Assembly (NCBI GenBank): GCA_016284875.1
Contig: JAEEPS010000009.1
Coordinates: 1 to 64,000, forward strand
Source: Salinivirgaceae bacterium
GTDB taxonomy: Bacteria; Bacteroidota; Bacteroidia; Bacteroidales; SZUA-534
Direction: 5' to 3'
Length of the DNA stretch: 64,000 nucleotides
Positions within the stretch are counted from its first letter, which is position 1. Every line of letters begins with the position of its first letter. The notes beneath the pieces are model-generated. The model did not search any database, was not told where the DNA came from, and saw nothing but the letters and a program-made list of their open reading frames with translations. Of the stretch, positions 56,239 to 64,000 are shown in pieces. The translations under genes were made by a program, and so were the position numbers.

Positions 56239-57828
56239 ATGATGAAAATGAATAGAATATTATCGGTTTTATCAGTAGGCGCCATCGCTGTGGCTTTTGC
56301 CTCGTGCAAAAACAGCGAGCAGAACTTCCCCGATTTCGATGGTGGAACCACAGCCTACTTTGCTTACCAGTACCCAATCCGTACAATGATTTTGGGTAAT
56401 GTTGAGACATACGACAACACCAGCGACAACGAGGGTAGATTTACAATTTACGCAACATGCGGTGGATCGTACGAAGGATTGAATGCCAAGATTGATGTCA
56501 GCGTTGATGAGTCGCTCACTCAGAACTTGTATTTCGAAGATGGCACAGAGGTTAAACCTATGCCGAAGGACTACTATGATATAGAAGAAGGTCCACTTGA
56601 TTATGCAGGAGGTTTCCGCGGTGGTGTTGAGGTGAAACTTAACGAGAAATTCTTCAACGATCCTCTGTCGGTTAAGAACACTTACGTTATTCCGGTAGTG
56701 ATGGGTGAGAACTTCTCGGGTGTTGACCAAATCAATCGTGGCACGCCAATTGTTGATGGTTCATCGCCACTGCGTCAAGATCCAACCAAATGGGATCCAT
56801 CACCGAAAGATTTCACCTTGTTCTGCGTGAACTACATCAACGAGTACACAGCAACTTATCTTCGTCGTGGTAAGGATAATTTTGACAAGATGAAATTCAA
56901 AGAAGTTACCGAGACGATAACTGGTCCTGATATGTGTATTGTTGCTCATGCAAGTCCTAAACAATCTCAGGTTTGGGACAACCAGTTCTGGATTGATGCT
57001 GTTAATCCCTTTGCTGATGGTGATGAAGTTACATTGACAATGGAAGTTAAAGCAACTAAAGAGGCAAAATCCTCTGCTCAGGTCCATGAGGCTCCGGGTT
57101 CTTATAAAGGTGAATTTGGAAGTATAAATTTCACAACAGATTGGAAAAGCGTTACGTTAACGGGTAAAATCTCTGGAGCCAATGTTGGTGGACACTCTAT
57201 TGCATTCAACCTTAGTGAGTTCGCTGATTCAAACGATTATTATTTCGATAATGTTAGTTTGAAAGTTAATGGAACAGAAACAATTACGAATACACGTTGC
57301 GACGACGTTGAAAGTGCCAACTACTACACTAAAGTTTTGAGCAGTGGTGGTGCAACTGTTCCTAGCACGTTTGAAAAGAATGGTGATAAAACACAAACTG
57401 TCACAAATACTTACGAAGTTCCTGATGGTTACTCAAAAGTCGACGTAAGCCGTCATACAGCATTTGTCGAGAGTGACGAGGTTGTTTATACTACTTCTAA
57501 ATCGAGAAACCAGATTATTCTGCCTATATCTACAACAGAAGTGGCCGGTGTTCCAACTGCTTGTGAATTGGTTCTCACATTTGATGGTGATGATTGCACA
57601 GTTGCTTCGAACAACGAGGCATTATGCAAAGCATCAGGATCAGGTAAATATGTGAAAAATGGTGCACCGCTTGCATGGGGTAACAAAGACCGCGACGTGC
57701 TTTACCTTGATTACACTATCGATTTTGATGGTGGCAAGGTTCACTATGCAACTCAGGACACACTCGTTTGGCGCGATCGTGGTTCGGCTGCAGCAATACA
57801 GACTTATAAACCTGTTTACAAAGAGTAA
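56239..57828 (+). CDS. Surface lipoprotein of DUF1735/DUF5627 type with carbohydrate-binding-like insert
   Basis: The 529-residue lipoprotein has a signal ending at FASC (Cys23). The N-terminal part (TTAYFAYQYPIRTMILGN, then beta strands) resembles the DUF1735 type and the C-terminal part (YTIDFDGGKVHYATQDTLVW) the DUF5627 type found beside SusCD pairs. In the middle (about 215-350) lies a jelly-roll-like module with PKQSQVWDNQFWIDAVNPF and a YYFDNVSLKV end, typical of CBM4/9-like or galactose-binding folds. It may be a surface glycan-binding protein of the SusE/F kind. It ends the plus-strand susCD run and a terminator follows. Confidence 0.7.
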   Translation: MMKMNRILSVLSVGAIAVAFASCKNSEQNFPDFDGGTTAYFAYQYPIRTMILGNVETYDNTSDNEGRFTIYATCGGSYEGLNAKIDVSVDESLTQNLYFEDGTEVKPMPKDYYDIEEGPLDYAGGFRGGVEVKLNEKFFNDPLSVKNTYVIPVVMGENFSGVDQINRGTPIVDGSSPLRQDPTKWDPSPKDFTLFCVNYINEYTATYLRRGKDNFDKMKFKEVTETITGPDMCIVAHASPKQSQVWDNQFWIDAVNPFADGDEVTLTMEVKATKEAKSSAQVHEAPGSYKGEFGSINFTTDWKSVTLTGKISGANVGGHSIAFNLSEFADSNDYYFDNVSLKVNGTETITNTRCDDVESANYYTKVLSSGGATVPSTFEKNGDKTQTVTNTYEVPDGYSKVDVSRHTAFVESDEVVYTTSKSRNQIILPISTTEVAGVPTACELVLTFDGDDCTVASNNEALCKASGSGKYVKNGAPLAWGNKDRDVLYLDYTIDFDGGKVHYATQDTLVWRDRGSAAAIQTYKPVYKE

Positions 57829-57843
57829 TAGTTAAGGCGTTAT

Positions 57844-57884
57844 AACAAAAAAGGTCTTGAGATTTCTCAAGGCCTTTTTTGTTG
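57844..57884 (+). terminator. Intrinsic terminator after the susCD run
   Basis: AACAAAAAAGGTCTTGAG and CTCAAGGCCTTTTTTGTT form a stem of 9 bp with one wobble and A/T flanks around an ATTT loop. It lies 15 bp after the stop and closes the susC2-to-57828 transcription unit. Confidence 0.9.
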
Positions 57885-57915
57885 TTTGTATGCATAGCCT
57901 AAAAACCTATTTTTG
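57885..57915 (+). promoter_or_regulatory. Promoter of ung
   Basis: TTTG (57885-57888) and TATTTTTG (57908-57915), 19 bp apart, match the Bacteroidota -33/-7 pattern in full. It starts immediately after the terminator stem and ends 17 bp before the ATG. Confidence 0.75.
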
Positions 57916-57932
57916 CATAAAAACTGAACAAA

Positions 57933-58595
57933 ATGGAAGTAACGATAGAGCAATCGTGGAAGGAGCGCTTGCAAGGCGAGTTCGATAAGCAGTATTTTAA
58001 GGATTTGACTGATTATGTGCGAAATGAGTATCGCACTGGTGTCGTTTATCCACCGGGGAAGTTGATTTTCAATGCGTTCAACCTTTGTCCGTTCGATAAT
58101 GTCAAGGTGGTGATTATCGGGCAGGACCCGTATCACGGGCCAGGGCAGGCTCACGGTTTGTGCTTCTCAGTGCAGGACGGTGTTGATTATCCGCCTTCGT
58201 TGCGCAATATTTTCAAGGAGATACAGAGCGATATCGGCACACCAGTCCCCGCATCGGGCGACCTGACTCGGTGGGCGAAGCAAGGTGTGCTGCTGCTGAA
58301 CGCAACGCTTACGGTTAGAGCCAATATTGCCGGTTCGCACCAGCGGCGTGGGTGGGAAACGTTTACCGATGCTGTCATCAATGCCGTGGCCACTGAAAAG
58401 CAGAATGTGGTTTACATCTTGTGGGGCTCGTATGCTCAGCAGAAGGCCGCAATGGTCGACCGCGCGAATAATCTGGTGCTTGAATCAGTTCACCCGTCGC
58501 CGCTGTCGGCTTCGCGTGGATTTTTCGGCAACCACCATTTCAGCCGTGCAAATCAGTATCTGATTGAGCACGGAAAGGCGCCAATTGAATGGTAA
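57933..58595 (+). CDS. ung: Uracil-DNA glycosylase
   Basis: The 220-residue protein has all family-1 UDG motifs: GQDPYHG with the catalytic Asp, the uracil-binding segment LLLNATLTV and HPSPLSASRGFF with the catalytic His. It removes uracil from DNA in base excision repair in the cytoplasm. Length is usual for the family. It has its own promoter and a 124-bp gap to the next gene with inverted and direct repeats. Confidence 0.97.
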   Translation: MEVTIEQSWKERLQGEFDKQYFKDLTDYVRNEYRTGVVYPPGKLIFNAFNLCPFDNVKVVIIGQDPYHGPGQAHGLCFSVQDGVDYPPSLRNIFKEIQSDIGTPVPASGDLTRWAKQGVLLLNATLTVRANIAGSHQRRGWETFTDAVINAVATEKQNVVYILWGSYAQQKAAMVDRANNLVLESVHPSPLSASRGFFGNHHFSRANQYLIEHGKAPIEW

Positions 58596-58639
58596 AAAAC
58601 TGGTGAATTGTTGAATCGGATAATCGGTGAATTGAATGG

Positions 58640-58685
58640 GTTAGAAGTTTAGAGTTAAGAAGTTTAGATATCTCAACTTCTTAAC
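58640..58685. repeat. Inverted and direct repeats between ung and the ABC gene
   Basis: GTTAAGAAGTT (58654-58664) and AACTTCTTAAC (58675-58685) are a perfect 11-bp inverted repeat around a 10-base loop. GAAGTTTAGA occurs twice in tandem just before and in the left arm, and GGTGAATTG occurs twice in 58600-58640. No T-run follows. It may be a decayed repeat, an RNA structure or a binding site. Confidence 0.55.
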
Positions 58686-58719
58686 AGCGAAGCGTCTCAA
58701 ACTCTTATATTTTTATTCA

Positions 58720-60177
58720 ATGTTTATTACAATAAAAAACTACCGTCCGCGCATTGATGACGCGATTTTCCCTGAGCCAATAAATTGGGAGATTCGCGAA
58801 GGTGAGGTGTGGACCATTGTGGGCGACAACGCTAGCGGCAAGACGACGATGGCTAACATCTTGCGCGGTAAGTTTTTTGCCGATGAGGGCGAGATTGTCT
58901 ACCATTTTCTGGAGGCGATGCGTACGTCGGAATATCAGACGCTCTGGCCGGACAAATTCATTAAGACTGTGAATTTTAAATCGGCATATTCGACCGACGA
59001 TTTCAAGCAAATGTACTACCAGCAGCGGTTCCACAGTACCGAAGTTGAGGAGTGCCCGTTCTTGTCGGAAATGTTCAAACAGACACAGATTGAGGAACTT
59101 AATGGCAATCCGCTGTTCTGCTCGCTGAACATTCAATCGTTGCTCAACCGCCGCGTCATTCACCTTTCGAGCGGCGAGATGCGCCGAATGATTATCGCGA
59201 AAGCGCTGTTGGAAAAGCCGCGAATGCTGATTTTTGACAATCCGTTCAACGGTTTGGATATCAAAATGGTACCGCAAGTTGATGAGTTGCTTTCGGGATT
59301 GCCGCAGACGGGTGTGCAGATAATGTTCATCAGCCCAACGGCAGACCGCATTCCATCGTGCACAACGCACATTTTGCAACTAAACGGCTGCAGGATAACT
59401 TATTGCGGGCCAGCATCGGAGTTTAAACCGCAGCCCGAAACGTTGCCGTCGGTGCCAACCATCGACTGGAGCCGCATTCCGACCATCGAGCCATCGACGA
59501 GCGAAATGGTTGTTGAAATGCGCGATATTGAGATTTCTTACGGTAAACACATTGTGCAGCAGCATCTTAACTGGACGATAAGACGCGGCGAGAAATGGTC
59601 GCTGCTGGGGCTTAACGGCACGGGCAAATCGACGCTGCTGAGTTATATTTTTGCTGATAATCCGCAAGCCTACGCCAAGGATATTGCTCTGTTCGGGCGT
59701 CAGCGCGGCACGGGCGAGAGCATTTGGGACATCAAAAAACGCATTGGCTTCACGTCATCCGAAATGCACCTTTACTACCGCGAACCAGTTGATTGTCTGA
59801 AGATTGTGGAGTCGGGATTTTTCGACAGCATCGGACTTTACCGCACGTGCAGCGCCGAGCAGGAGCAGATGGCTCGCTACGTAATGCAGGTTGTGGGTAT
59901 CAACCATCTCGTGGGGCGGTCGTTCTTGAAAATATCATCGGCCGAGCAGCGGCTTGTGCTTTTCGCACGCACGTTGGTGAAAAATCCAGAAGTTCTGATA
60001 CTTGACGAGCCATTCCACGGACTCGACAACCAGAATCTGCAGCGTTGCATTGGCATTGTCAACGATTTTTGCAGTCAACCTGGCAAAACGCTTGTGTTTG
60101 TGACACATAACGCGCACGAGTTGCCCGCTTGCATCAATCACACATTCGAACTGAAATATTTTGAAAATCAACAATAA
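58720..60177 (+). CDS. ModF-like double ATP-binding cassette protein
   Basis: The 485-residue cytoplasmic protein has two ABC domains. The first has Walker A GDNASGKTT (about residue 32-40), signature LSSGEMRR and Walker B MLIFDNPFNGLD; the second has Walker A GLNGTGKST (about 295), a degenerate signature KISSAEQRLVLF in which Ser-Ala-Glu replaces the standard Ser-Gly-Gly, and Walker B VLILDEPFHGLD. No membrane partner lies nearby. E. coli ModF has the same layout, of unknown function; the name is by analogy and a role in molybdate is not implied. Its stop overlaps the maf start (TAATG). Confidence 0.78.
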   Translation: MFITIKNYRPRIDDAIFPEPINWEIREGEVWTIVGDNASGKTTMANILRGKFFADEGEIVYHFLEAMRTSEYQTLWPDKFIKTVNFKSAYSTDDFKQMYYQQRFHSTEVEECPFLSEMFKQTQIEELNGNPLFCSLNIQSLLNRRVIHLSSGEMRRMIIAKALLEKPRMLIFDNPFNGLDIKMVPQVDELLSGLPQTGVQIMFISPTADRIPSCTTHILQLNGCRITYCGPASEFKPQPETLPSVPTIDWSRIPTIEPSTSEMVVEMRDIEISYGKHIVQQHLNWTIRRGEKWSLLGLNGTGKSTLLSYIFADNPQAYAKDIALFGRQRGTGESIWDIKKRIGFTSSEMHLYYREPVDCLKIVESGFFDSIGLYRTCSAEQEQMARYVMQVVGINHLVGRSFLKISSAEQRLVLFARTLVKNPEVLILDEPFHGLDNQNLQRCIGIVNDFCSQPGKTLVFVTHNAHELPACINHTFELKYFENQQ

Positions 60178-60755
60178 TGAATTTTATAACAGATAGATAC
60201 GAAGTTATTCTGGCGTCAAAATCGCCGCGCCGTCAGGCACTTTTGAAGGAGATTGTGCCCGAGTTCTCGATTATGCTGCGCGACACCGCCGAAACCTATC
60301 CGCCGACGCTCAAGGGCGCGCAGATTGTTGAGCATCTGGCTAATCTGAAAGCATCGGCTTTCGATGGCGAATTGGCTGATAATCAACTACTCATAACTGC
60401 CGACACCATTGTTTGGATTGACGATATGGTGCTTGGCAAGCCGAAAGATAGGAACGGAGCAATTGCTATGCTTCGGAAGCTTTCGGGACGTAAGCACACC
60501 GTTTTCACGGGCGTTTGCTTGAAAACCAATCAGAAAAAACGCGTGTTCAGCGTGGCAACCGACGTCTTTTTCCGTCCACTCGACGACAGCGAGATTGAAT
60601 ACTATGTCGATAAGTATCAGCCATTTGACAAGGCTGGCTCGTATGGTGTTCAGGAGTGGATAGGCTACGTTGGCGTTGAGCGTATCGAAGGCTCGTACTT
60701 CAACGTAATGGGGCTTCCAGTGCAGCGGCTCTATCAGGAATTGAAGGAGTTTTAA
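60177..60755 (+). CDS. maf: Maf family nucleotide pyrophosphatase
   Basis: The 192-residue protein starts with the family's ILASKSPRRQALL motif and has the catalytic ADTIVWIDD and KP segments, then FTGVCLKT, GSYGVQEWIGYVGVERIEGSYFNVMGLP. Maf proteins hydrolyse dTTP, UTP or modified nucleotides and are linked with cell division control. The ATG shares its A with the TAA of the ABC gene, so the two are coupled. The gap of 144 bp to the next gene has a weak hairpin (CGCGAA/TTCGCG at 60771-60796) before a short T-rich stretch. Confidence 0.92.
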   Translation: MNFITDRYEVILASKSPRRQALLKEIVPEFSIMLRDTAETYPPTLKGAQIVEHLANLKASAFDGELADNQLLITADTIVWIDDMVLGKPKDRNGAIAMLRKLSGRKHTVFTGVCLKTNQKKRVFSVATDVFFRPLDDSEIEYYVDKYQPFDKAGSYGVQEWIGYVGVERIEGSYFNVMGLPVQRLYQELKEF

Positions 60756-60899
60756 GTTCAACTATCTGTTCGCGAAATATTCTCAAAAAATTCGCGTTTG
60801 TTAGATTTATGTAGTTATTTTGCCGCAAATGCCATAGTCGTGTTTCGGCGGGCATTTATGGACTTGTATTTTTGAGCATCCTATTCGTTAAAAAGGAAT

Positions 60900-62261
60900 A
60901 TGAAATTTCGCATTTTATTGTTAGTCAGTGCAGTTGCTGCAATATTCTATACTTGCGACAACGACGGCGACTCATTCGATGTTGGTAATGTTTTCTTGGA
61001 CAATAAAGCGGTTATTGGTTATGTTGACTCGTTCTCACTGAAATTGTCAACCATCAGGCTAGACAGTTTCATAACAACTGGCACTACAGACATTTTTCTT
61101 GGCAGTTTCAACGACAAAGAGGTTGGAAACGTACATACGGAGGTTTATGTGCCGATAAATTTTGCCATGAAAACCAATGTGGCCGATGATGCTGTTTACG
61201 ACAGCATGCTCATCTGTTTCAAACCTAATGGAAGTTGGGTGGGTGATACTATCACGCCGCGTGAGGTGAAAATTTATGAGGTGCTTGAGGAAATAAAACC
61301 ATTGTATACTTCGCTTCAGCAGACGATGTTCAACAATCAAAAGTTGAAACGTGGCGAAACGGCGTTGGCAACAGTAAAACTTAATCCTAGTCCTTTAACC
61401 GACGTGTCGTGGGCTAGAATGTCGGATAGTGTCGGGCAACTTTGGTTTGATATGCTGAAAAACGCCGACGATGTTATGGACAAGAACGAATACTTCGAAG
61501 AATTTTTCCGGGGAATATGCATCGTGCCGCAAACAACGGATTTCACATGGGGGTTAGGTTTTGTCGGACAGTCAGATGCGGCACTCGCCTCATATGAAAA
61601 GAAAATTGAGGATGCTGGAGAATTTGAAATCAGACTATATTATCGCCAGTCGGGTGACGACGAAGATGGTTCTTATATGAAGTTTGTGGCTAAGCGTAAC
61701 AATTCCTATCAATACACTTATTTCAACAACGACCGTAGCGGCACGCCGTTCGAAAATCTTGAAATTGATGGAGATAGGGTATATTCTTCGCAAAGTGGCA
61801 ACAAAGCCTATATTCAAACAGGCAGCGGAATGGCTTTGCGCATTGATTGTCCTTCGCTGTCGGTTTTGCGTTCTGCTGCTGAATATATGACAGTGATAGA
61901 TGCCCGTTTGATTATCAGACCGAAAGAATACTCGTTCGACGAAACCTATCCATTGCCTTCAACTTTGTATTTGGCAGTCAGCGACGAATCGAACGATCTT
62001 CTTGCAAATCTGCCAGATATGTCGGGAAATATTGTCAGTTCGCCAATATACTATTCAAGTGAAACAGGGCAGCCGTTTTATTCGTTCTCATTGTTGCGTT
62101 TTGTACGTAACCGAATGCTCACGATTGCCGATACAGAGCCGGCTTTGATAGTCTTGCCTAATGATGTTGAAAACACAACAACGTTCAAAAGGCTTGTTGT
62201 TGACGATAATTCGACGTATGCTGAGAATGTTCAACTGATGGTTTATTATATTACATATTGA
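60900..62261 (+). CDS. DUF4270 lipoprotein
   Basis: The 453-residue lipoprotein has a signal ending at FYTC (Cys19) and an acidic DNDGDSFD linker. The segment DSFSLKLSTIRLDSF followed by TTGTTDIFLGSFNDKEVG is the typical N-terminal pattern of DUF4270, an all-beta, Bacteroidota-only family. The function is not known; members occur beside outer-membrane proteins, as here, where the next gene starts only 7 bp later. Starts a run that reaches rnhB. Confidence 0.78.
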   Translation: MKFRILLLVSAVAAIFYTCDNDGDSFDVGNVFLDNKAVIGYVDSFSLKLSTIRLDSFITTGTTDIFLGSFNDKEVGNVHTEVYVPINFAMKTNVADDAVYDSMLICFKPNGSWVGDTITPREVKIYEVLEEIKPLYTSLQQTMFNNQKLKRGETALATVKLNPSPLTDVSWARMSDSVGQLWFDMLKNADDVMDKNEYFEEFFRGICIVPQTTDFTWGLGFVGQSDAALASYEKKIEDAGEFEIRLYYRQSGDDEDGSYMKFVAKRNNSYQYTYFNNDRSGTPFENLEIDGDRVYSSQSGNKAYIQTGSGMALRIDCPSLSVLRSAAEYMTVIDARLIIRPKEYSFDETYPLPSTLYLAVSDESNDLLANLPDMSGNIVSSPIYYSSETGQPFYSFSLLRFVRNRMLTIADTEPALIVLPNDVENTTTFKRLVVDDNSTYAENVQLMVYYITY

Positions 62262-62268
62262 TGGCGCT

Positions 62269-63528
62269 ATGAGTGGAAAAATGAAATCAACGGTTGTGGC
62301 GCTTTTCTTGATGGCAATGGCTCAAGTGTCAGTATGTCAGAATAATACCATTTCTCCATATTCAAAATATGGTATCGGCTTATATGAGCAGATGGGGCAT
62401 GGGCGAAACTCGTCGATGGGCGGAGTTGGAATCGCCTTACGGTCAGAACGCTACGTTAACACCATAAATCCTGCATCGTATGCTTCGCTGGATTCGACAA
62501 TGGTTTTGTTCGATATTGGTGTGCACATGGACTATGAGCATATTGAGACACATCTTGATTCAGGTGACAAAATGAACGGCAACGTGTCGTATTTTTCACT
62601 TACTATGGCTCCTAGCGATCGTTTGGGCATATCGTTCGGTTTGGCGCCATACACGAGTGTGGGCTATACTTTGCAGTCGAAAGAATACGTGTCGGGTGGA
62701 GGTGAGGATAAGTATTTGTCGCGTGTTGAGGGACTTGGCGGCCTCACTTGGGCTTATGTCGGTTTGGGCGTCGATTTGTTCAAGTACACATCTGTGGGAA
62801 TGAACGCATCGTTGCTTTTCGGACCAAAAACCGAGCGGCAGTCGATGGCAATGTCATCGGCCGATGAGTTTTCAATCTACATCGAAAAAACAGATTACTA
62901 CACTGGCGGAAAACTCGATTTCGGCTTGCAGCAGGATATTCCGCTGTCGAAAAATAAAACCTTGACAATCGGTGCAATTGCCAGTACTCCAGGCATTTTG
63001 CGCTGCAGCAGAAAAGAAATCGCGACAAACACTTTCTATCGTATCGGTCTGATTGACACGGTTTATTTCGATGACGATGACTACGACCGATACACAAAAC
63101 TTCCGCCAACGTTTGGTTTCGGAGTTTCATATTGCAAGGCTGGCAGATTCACCGTGTCGGGCGATTTCAACTATAATCCGCTGTCGAAATTTGATGTTGA
63201 GGATTTGCGATCAAAACTTATTGATAATAAAGCGATTAATGTAGGCTGTGAGTATATTCCTAAAAAACTCGGCCGCTCAAACGACCTTGTTTTCCGTGCT
63301 GGCGGCGGGTTTGAAAGCGGTATTTGTCGAGTCGACCACTACACGCTCAAATCCTTAAAATTGTCGGCTGGTGTGGGATTCAGAATTCGCGCCATCAGGT
63401 TCAACACCTACTGCATGTACAAACAGCAGGGAACGCTCGACAACTTGCTTGTGCTTCATCAGTCGTTGCAGTTCGGTCTCAACCTGACCTACATCGACTA
63501 CTGGTTCCAGAAACGTCGCTTCTATTGA
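62269..63528 (+). CDS. Outer membrane protein (FadL/PorV-like in outline)
   Basis: The 419-residue protein has a signal peptide (a second ATG at 62281 gives a better n-region) ending near VSVCQ. It opens with [19 protein letters not shown] and [14 protein letters not shown], then many alternating beta strands and a terminal [16 protein letters not shown]. The pattern resembles hypothetical Bacteroidota porin-like proteins with an N-terminal SPYS-x-Y-G-x-G motif; FadL-like or PorV-like homology is possible but weak. It lies 7 bp after the DUF4270 gene and overlaps rnhB by one base (TGATG). Confidence 0.65.
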   Translation: MSGKMKSTVVALFLMAMAQVSVCQNNTISPYSKYGIGLYEQMGHGRNSSMGGVGIALRSERYVNTINPASYASLDSTMVLFDIGVHMDYEHIETHLDSGDKMNGNVSYFSLTMAPSDRLGISFGLAPYTSVGYTLQSKEYVSGGGEDKYLSRVEGLGGLTWAYVGLGVDLFKYTSVGMNASLLFGPKTERQSMAMSSADEFSIYIEKTDYYTGGKLDFGLQQDIPLSKNKTLTIGAIASTPGILRCSRKEIATNTFYRIGLIDTVYFDDDDYDRYTKLPPTFGFGVSYCKAGRFTVSGDFNYNPLSKFDVEDLRSKLIDNKAINVGCEYIPKKLGRSNDLVFRAGGGFESGICRVDHYTLKSLKLSAGVGFRIRAIRFNTYCMYKQQGTLDNLLVLHQSLQFGLNLTYIDYWFQKRRFY

Positions 63529-64000
63529 TGCTTGAACTCAATTTCAGCGGTTTGGCCAACGAAGCAGGCTGCGACGAGGCTGGGCGCGGATGCTTGGCAG
63601 GGCCTGTATTTGCGGCTGCCGTTATTTTGCCGCCCGATTTCAAAAACGATAAACTTAACGACTCAAAGCAACTGACTGAAAAACAGCGTTATCAGTTGCG
63701 CGAAGTGATTATGCGTGAAGCCGCCGCCTACGCTGTGGCAAAACTGGATGCCGAAAAAATCGATGAAATCAACATTCTGAACGCATCAATCGCTTCAATG
63801 CATCTGGCTCTCGACCAGTTGGTTGTGCGTCCAGAATTCATTATTGTGGATGGCAACCGTTTCCGCAAATACCATGATGTGCCGCATCAAACTATTGTCA
63901 AAGGCGATGGAAAATATTTGTCGATTGCTGCCGCATCGGTGTTGGCCAAAACCTTCCGCGACGATTTTATGAAGCAGATTGACAAAGAGTTTCCGCAATA
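63528..64000 (+). CDS. rnhB: Ribonuclease HII, N-terminal part (3' truncated by window edge)
   Basis: The ATG at 63528 shares its A with the TGA of the preceding gene, so the frame is coupled to it and then open to the window end (157 codons). RNase HII motifs are all present: [13 protein letters not shown] with the metal-binding Asp and Glu, [21 protein letters not shown] and [21 protein letters not shown]. The enzyme cuts the RNA strand at ribonucleotides in DNA and RNA primers. The last part of the usual 200 residues is outside the window. Confidence 0.95.
   Translation, partial: MLELNFSGLANEAGCDEAGRGCLAGPVFAAAVILPPDFKNDKLNDSKQLTEKQRYQLREVIMREAAAYAVAKLDAEKIDEINILNASIASMHLALDQLVVRPEFIIVDGNRFRKYHDVPHQTIVKGDGKYLSIAAASVLAKTFRDDFMKQIDKEFPQ

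Noticed and set aside
60771..60803. CGCGAA/TTCGCG hairpin after maf as terminator
   Set aside because: Stem of only 6 bp with a 14-base loop and an interrupted T-run; mentioned in the maf entry but not listed as a terminator.
1..64000. tRNA, rRNA, CRISPR, IS or phage genes
   Set aside because: No matching structure, repeat array, transposase or integrase was found on reading either strand.

Overview
The window is a chromosomal segment of a member of the Bacteroidota, most probably an uncultured Bacteroidales. The evidence is direct: three SusC/SusD pairs, a hybrid two-component regulator of the type that controls polysaccharide loci, several secreted proteins ending in a type IX secretion (T9SS) sorting domain, Bacteroidota-only families (DUF4270, DUF5627-type, DUF6057-like), near absence of Shine-Dalgarno sequences, and promoters of the TTTG / TAnnTTTG type. 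T9SS cargo argues against the genus Bacteroides itself and for another Bacteroidales lineage; the genus cannot be named from the sequence alone.

Layout. 1-2415: the end of fabG and a von Willebrand-type membrane protein. 2421-5440: an AT-rich accessory island holding a lipoprotein, a DUF2971 protein, a strong candidate for an undescribed ~310 nt RNA (4171-4482) and a zeta-toxin module. 5468-20313: mostly core genes (ribD, prmC, recX, a TlpA-like lipoprotein, a DPP-IV-type peptidase, a TPR/SpoIIE-type phosphatase, and a minus-strand operon PASTA protein - T9SS cargo protein - RluD-type synthase - U32 family protein). 20572-31704: a START-like secreted protein and three tandem, separately punctuated giant secreted CotH/lamin-tail proteins with T9SS tails. 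31693-36090: a CPBP membrane protease, a DUF6057-like protein coupled to a lipoprotein with a CxxCH haem motif, and an alpha/beta hydrolase. 36212-57828: a glycan-uptake-type locus with susCD pair 1 (minus strand), a divergent hybrid two-component sensor, then susCD pairs 2 and 3 and a surface lipoprotein. 57933-64000: core genes ung, a ModF-like double ABC ATPase and maf, then a DUF4270 lipoprotein, an outer-membrane protein and the start of rnhB.

How the parts work together. The SusC/SusD pairs should import ligands across the outer membrane under control of the hybrid sensor, but no glycoside hydrolase lies in the window; only an esterase-like hydrolase is close by. The leaders of susC1 and susC2 both contain hairpins, and susC2 is preceded by a terminator-like hairpin and a 53-codon ORF, so post-initiation control is plausible. 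The most unusual items are the candidate RNA beside the zeta module (with the same promoter 13-mer upstream of both), the tandem CotH array, and the susC2 leader. No tRNA, rRNA, CRISPR array, intact insertion sequence or phage gene was seen.
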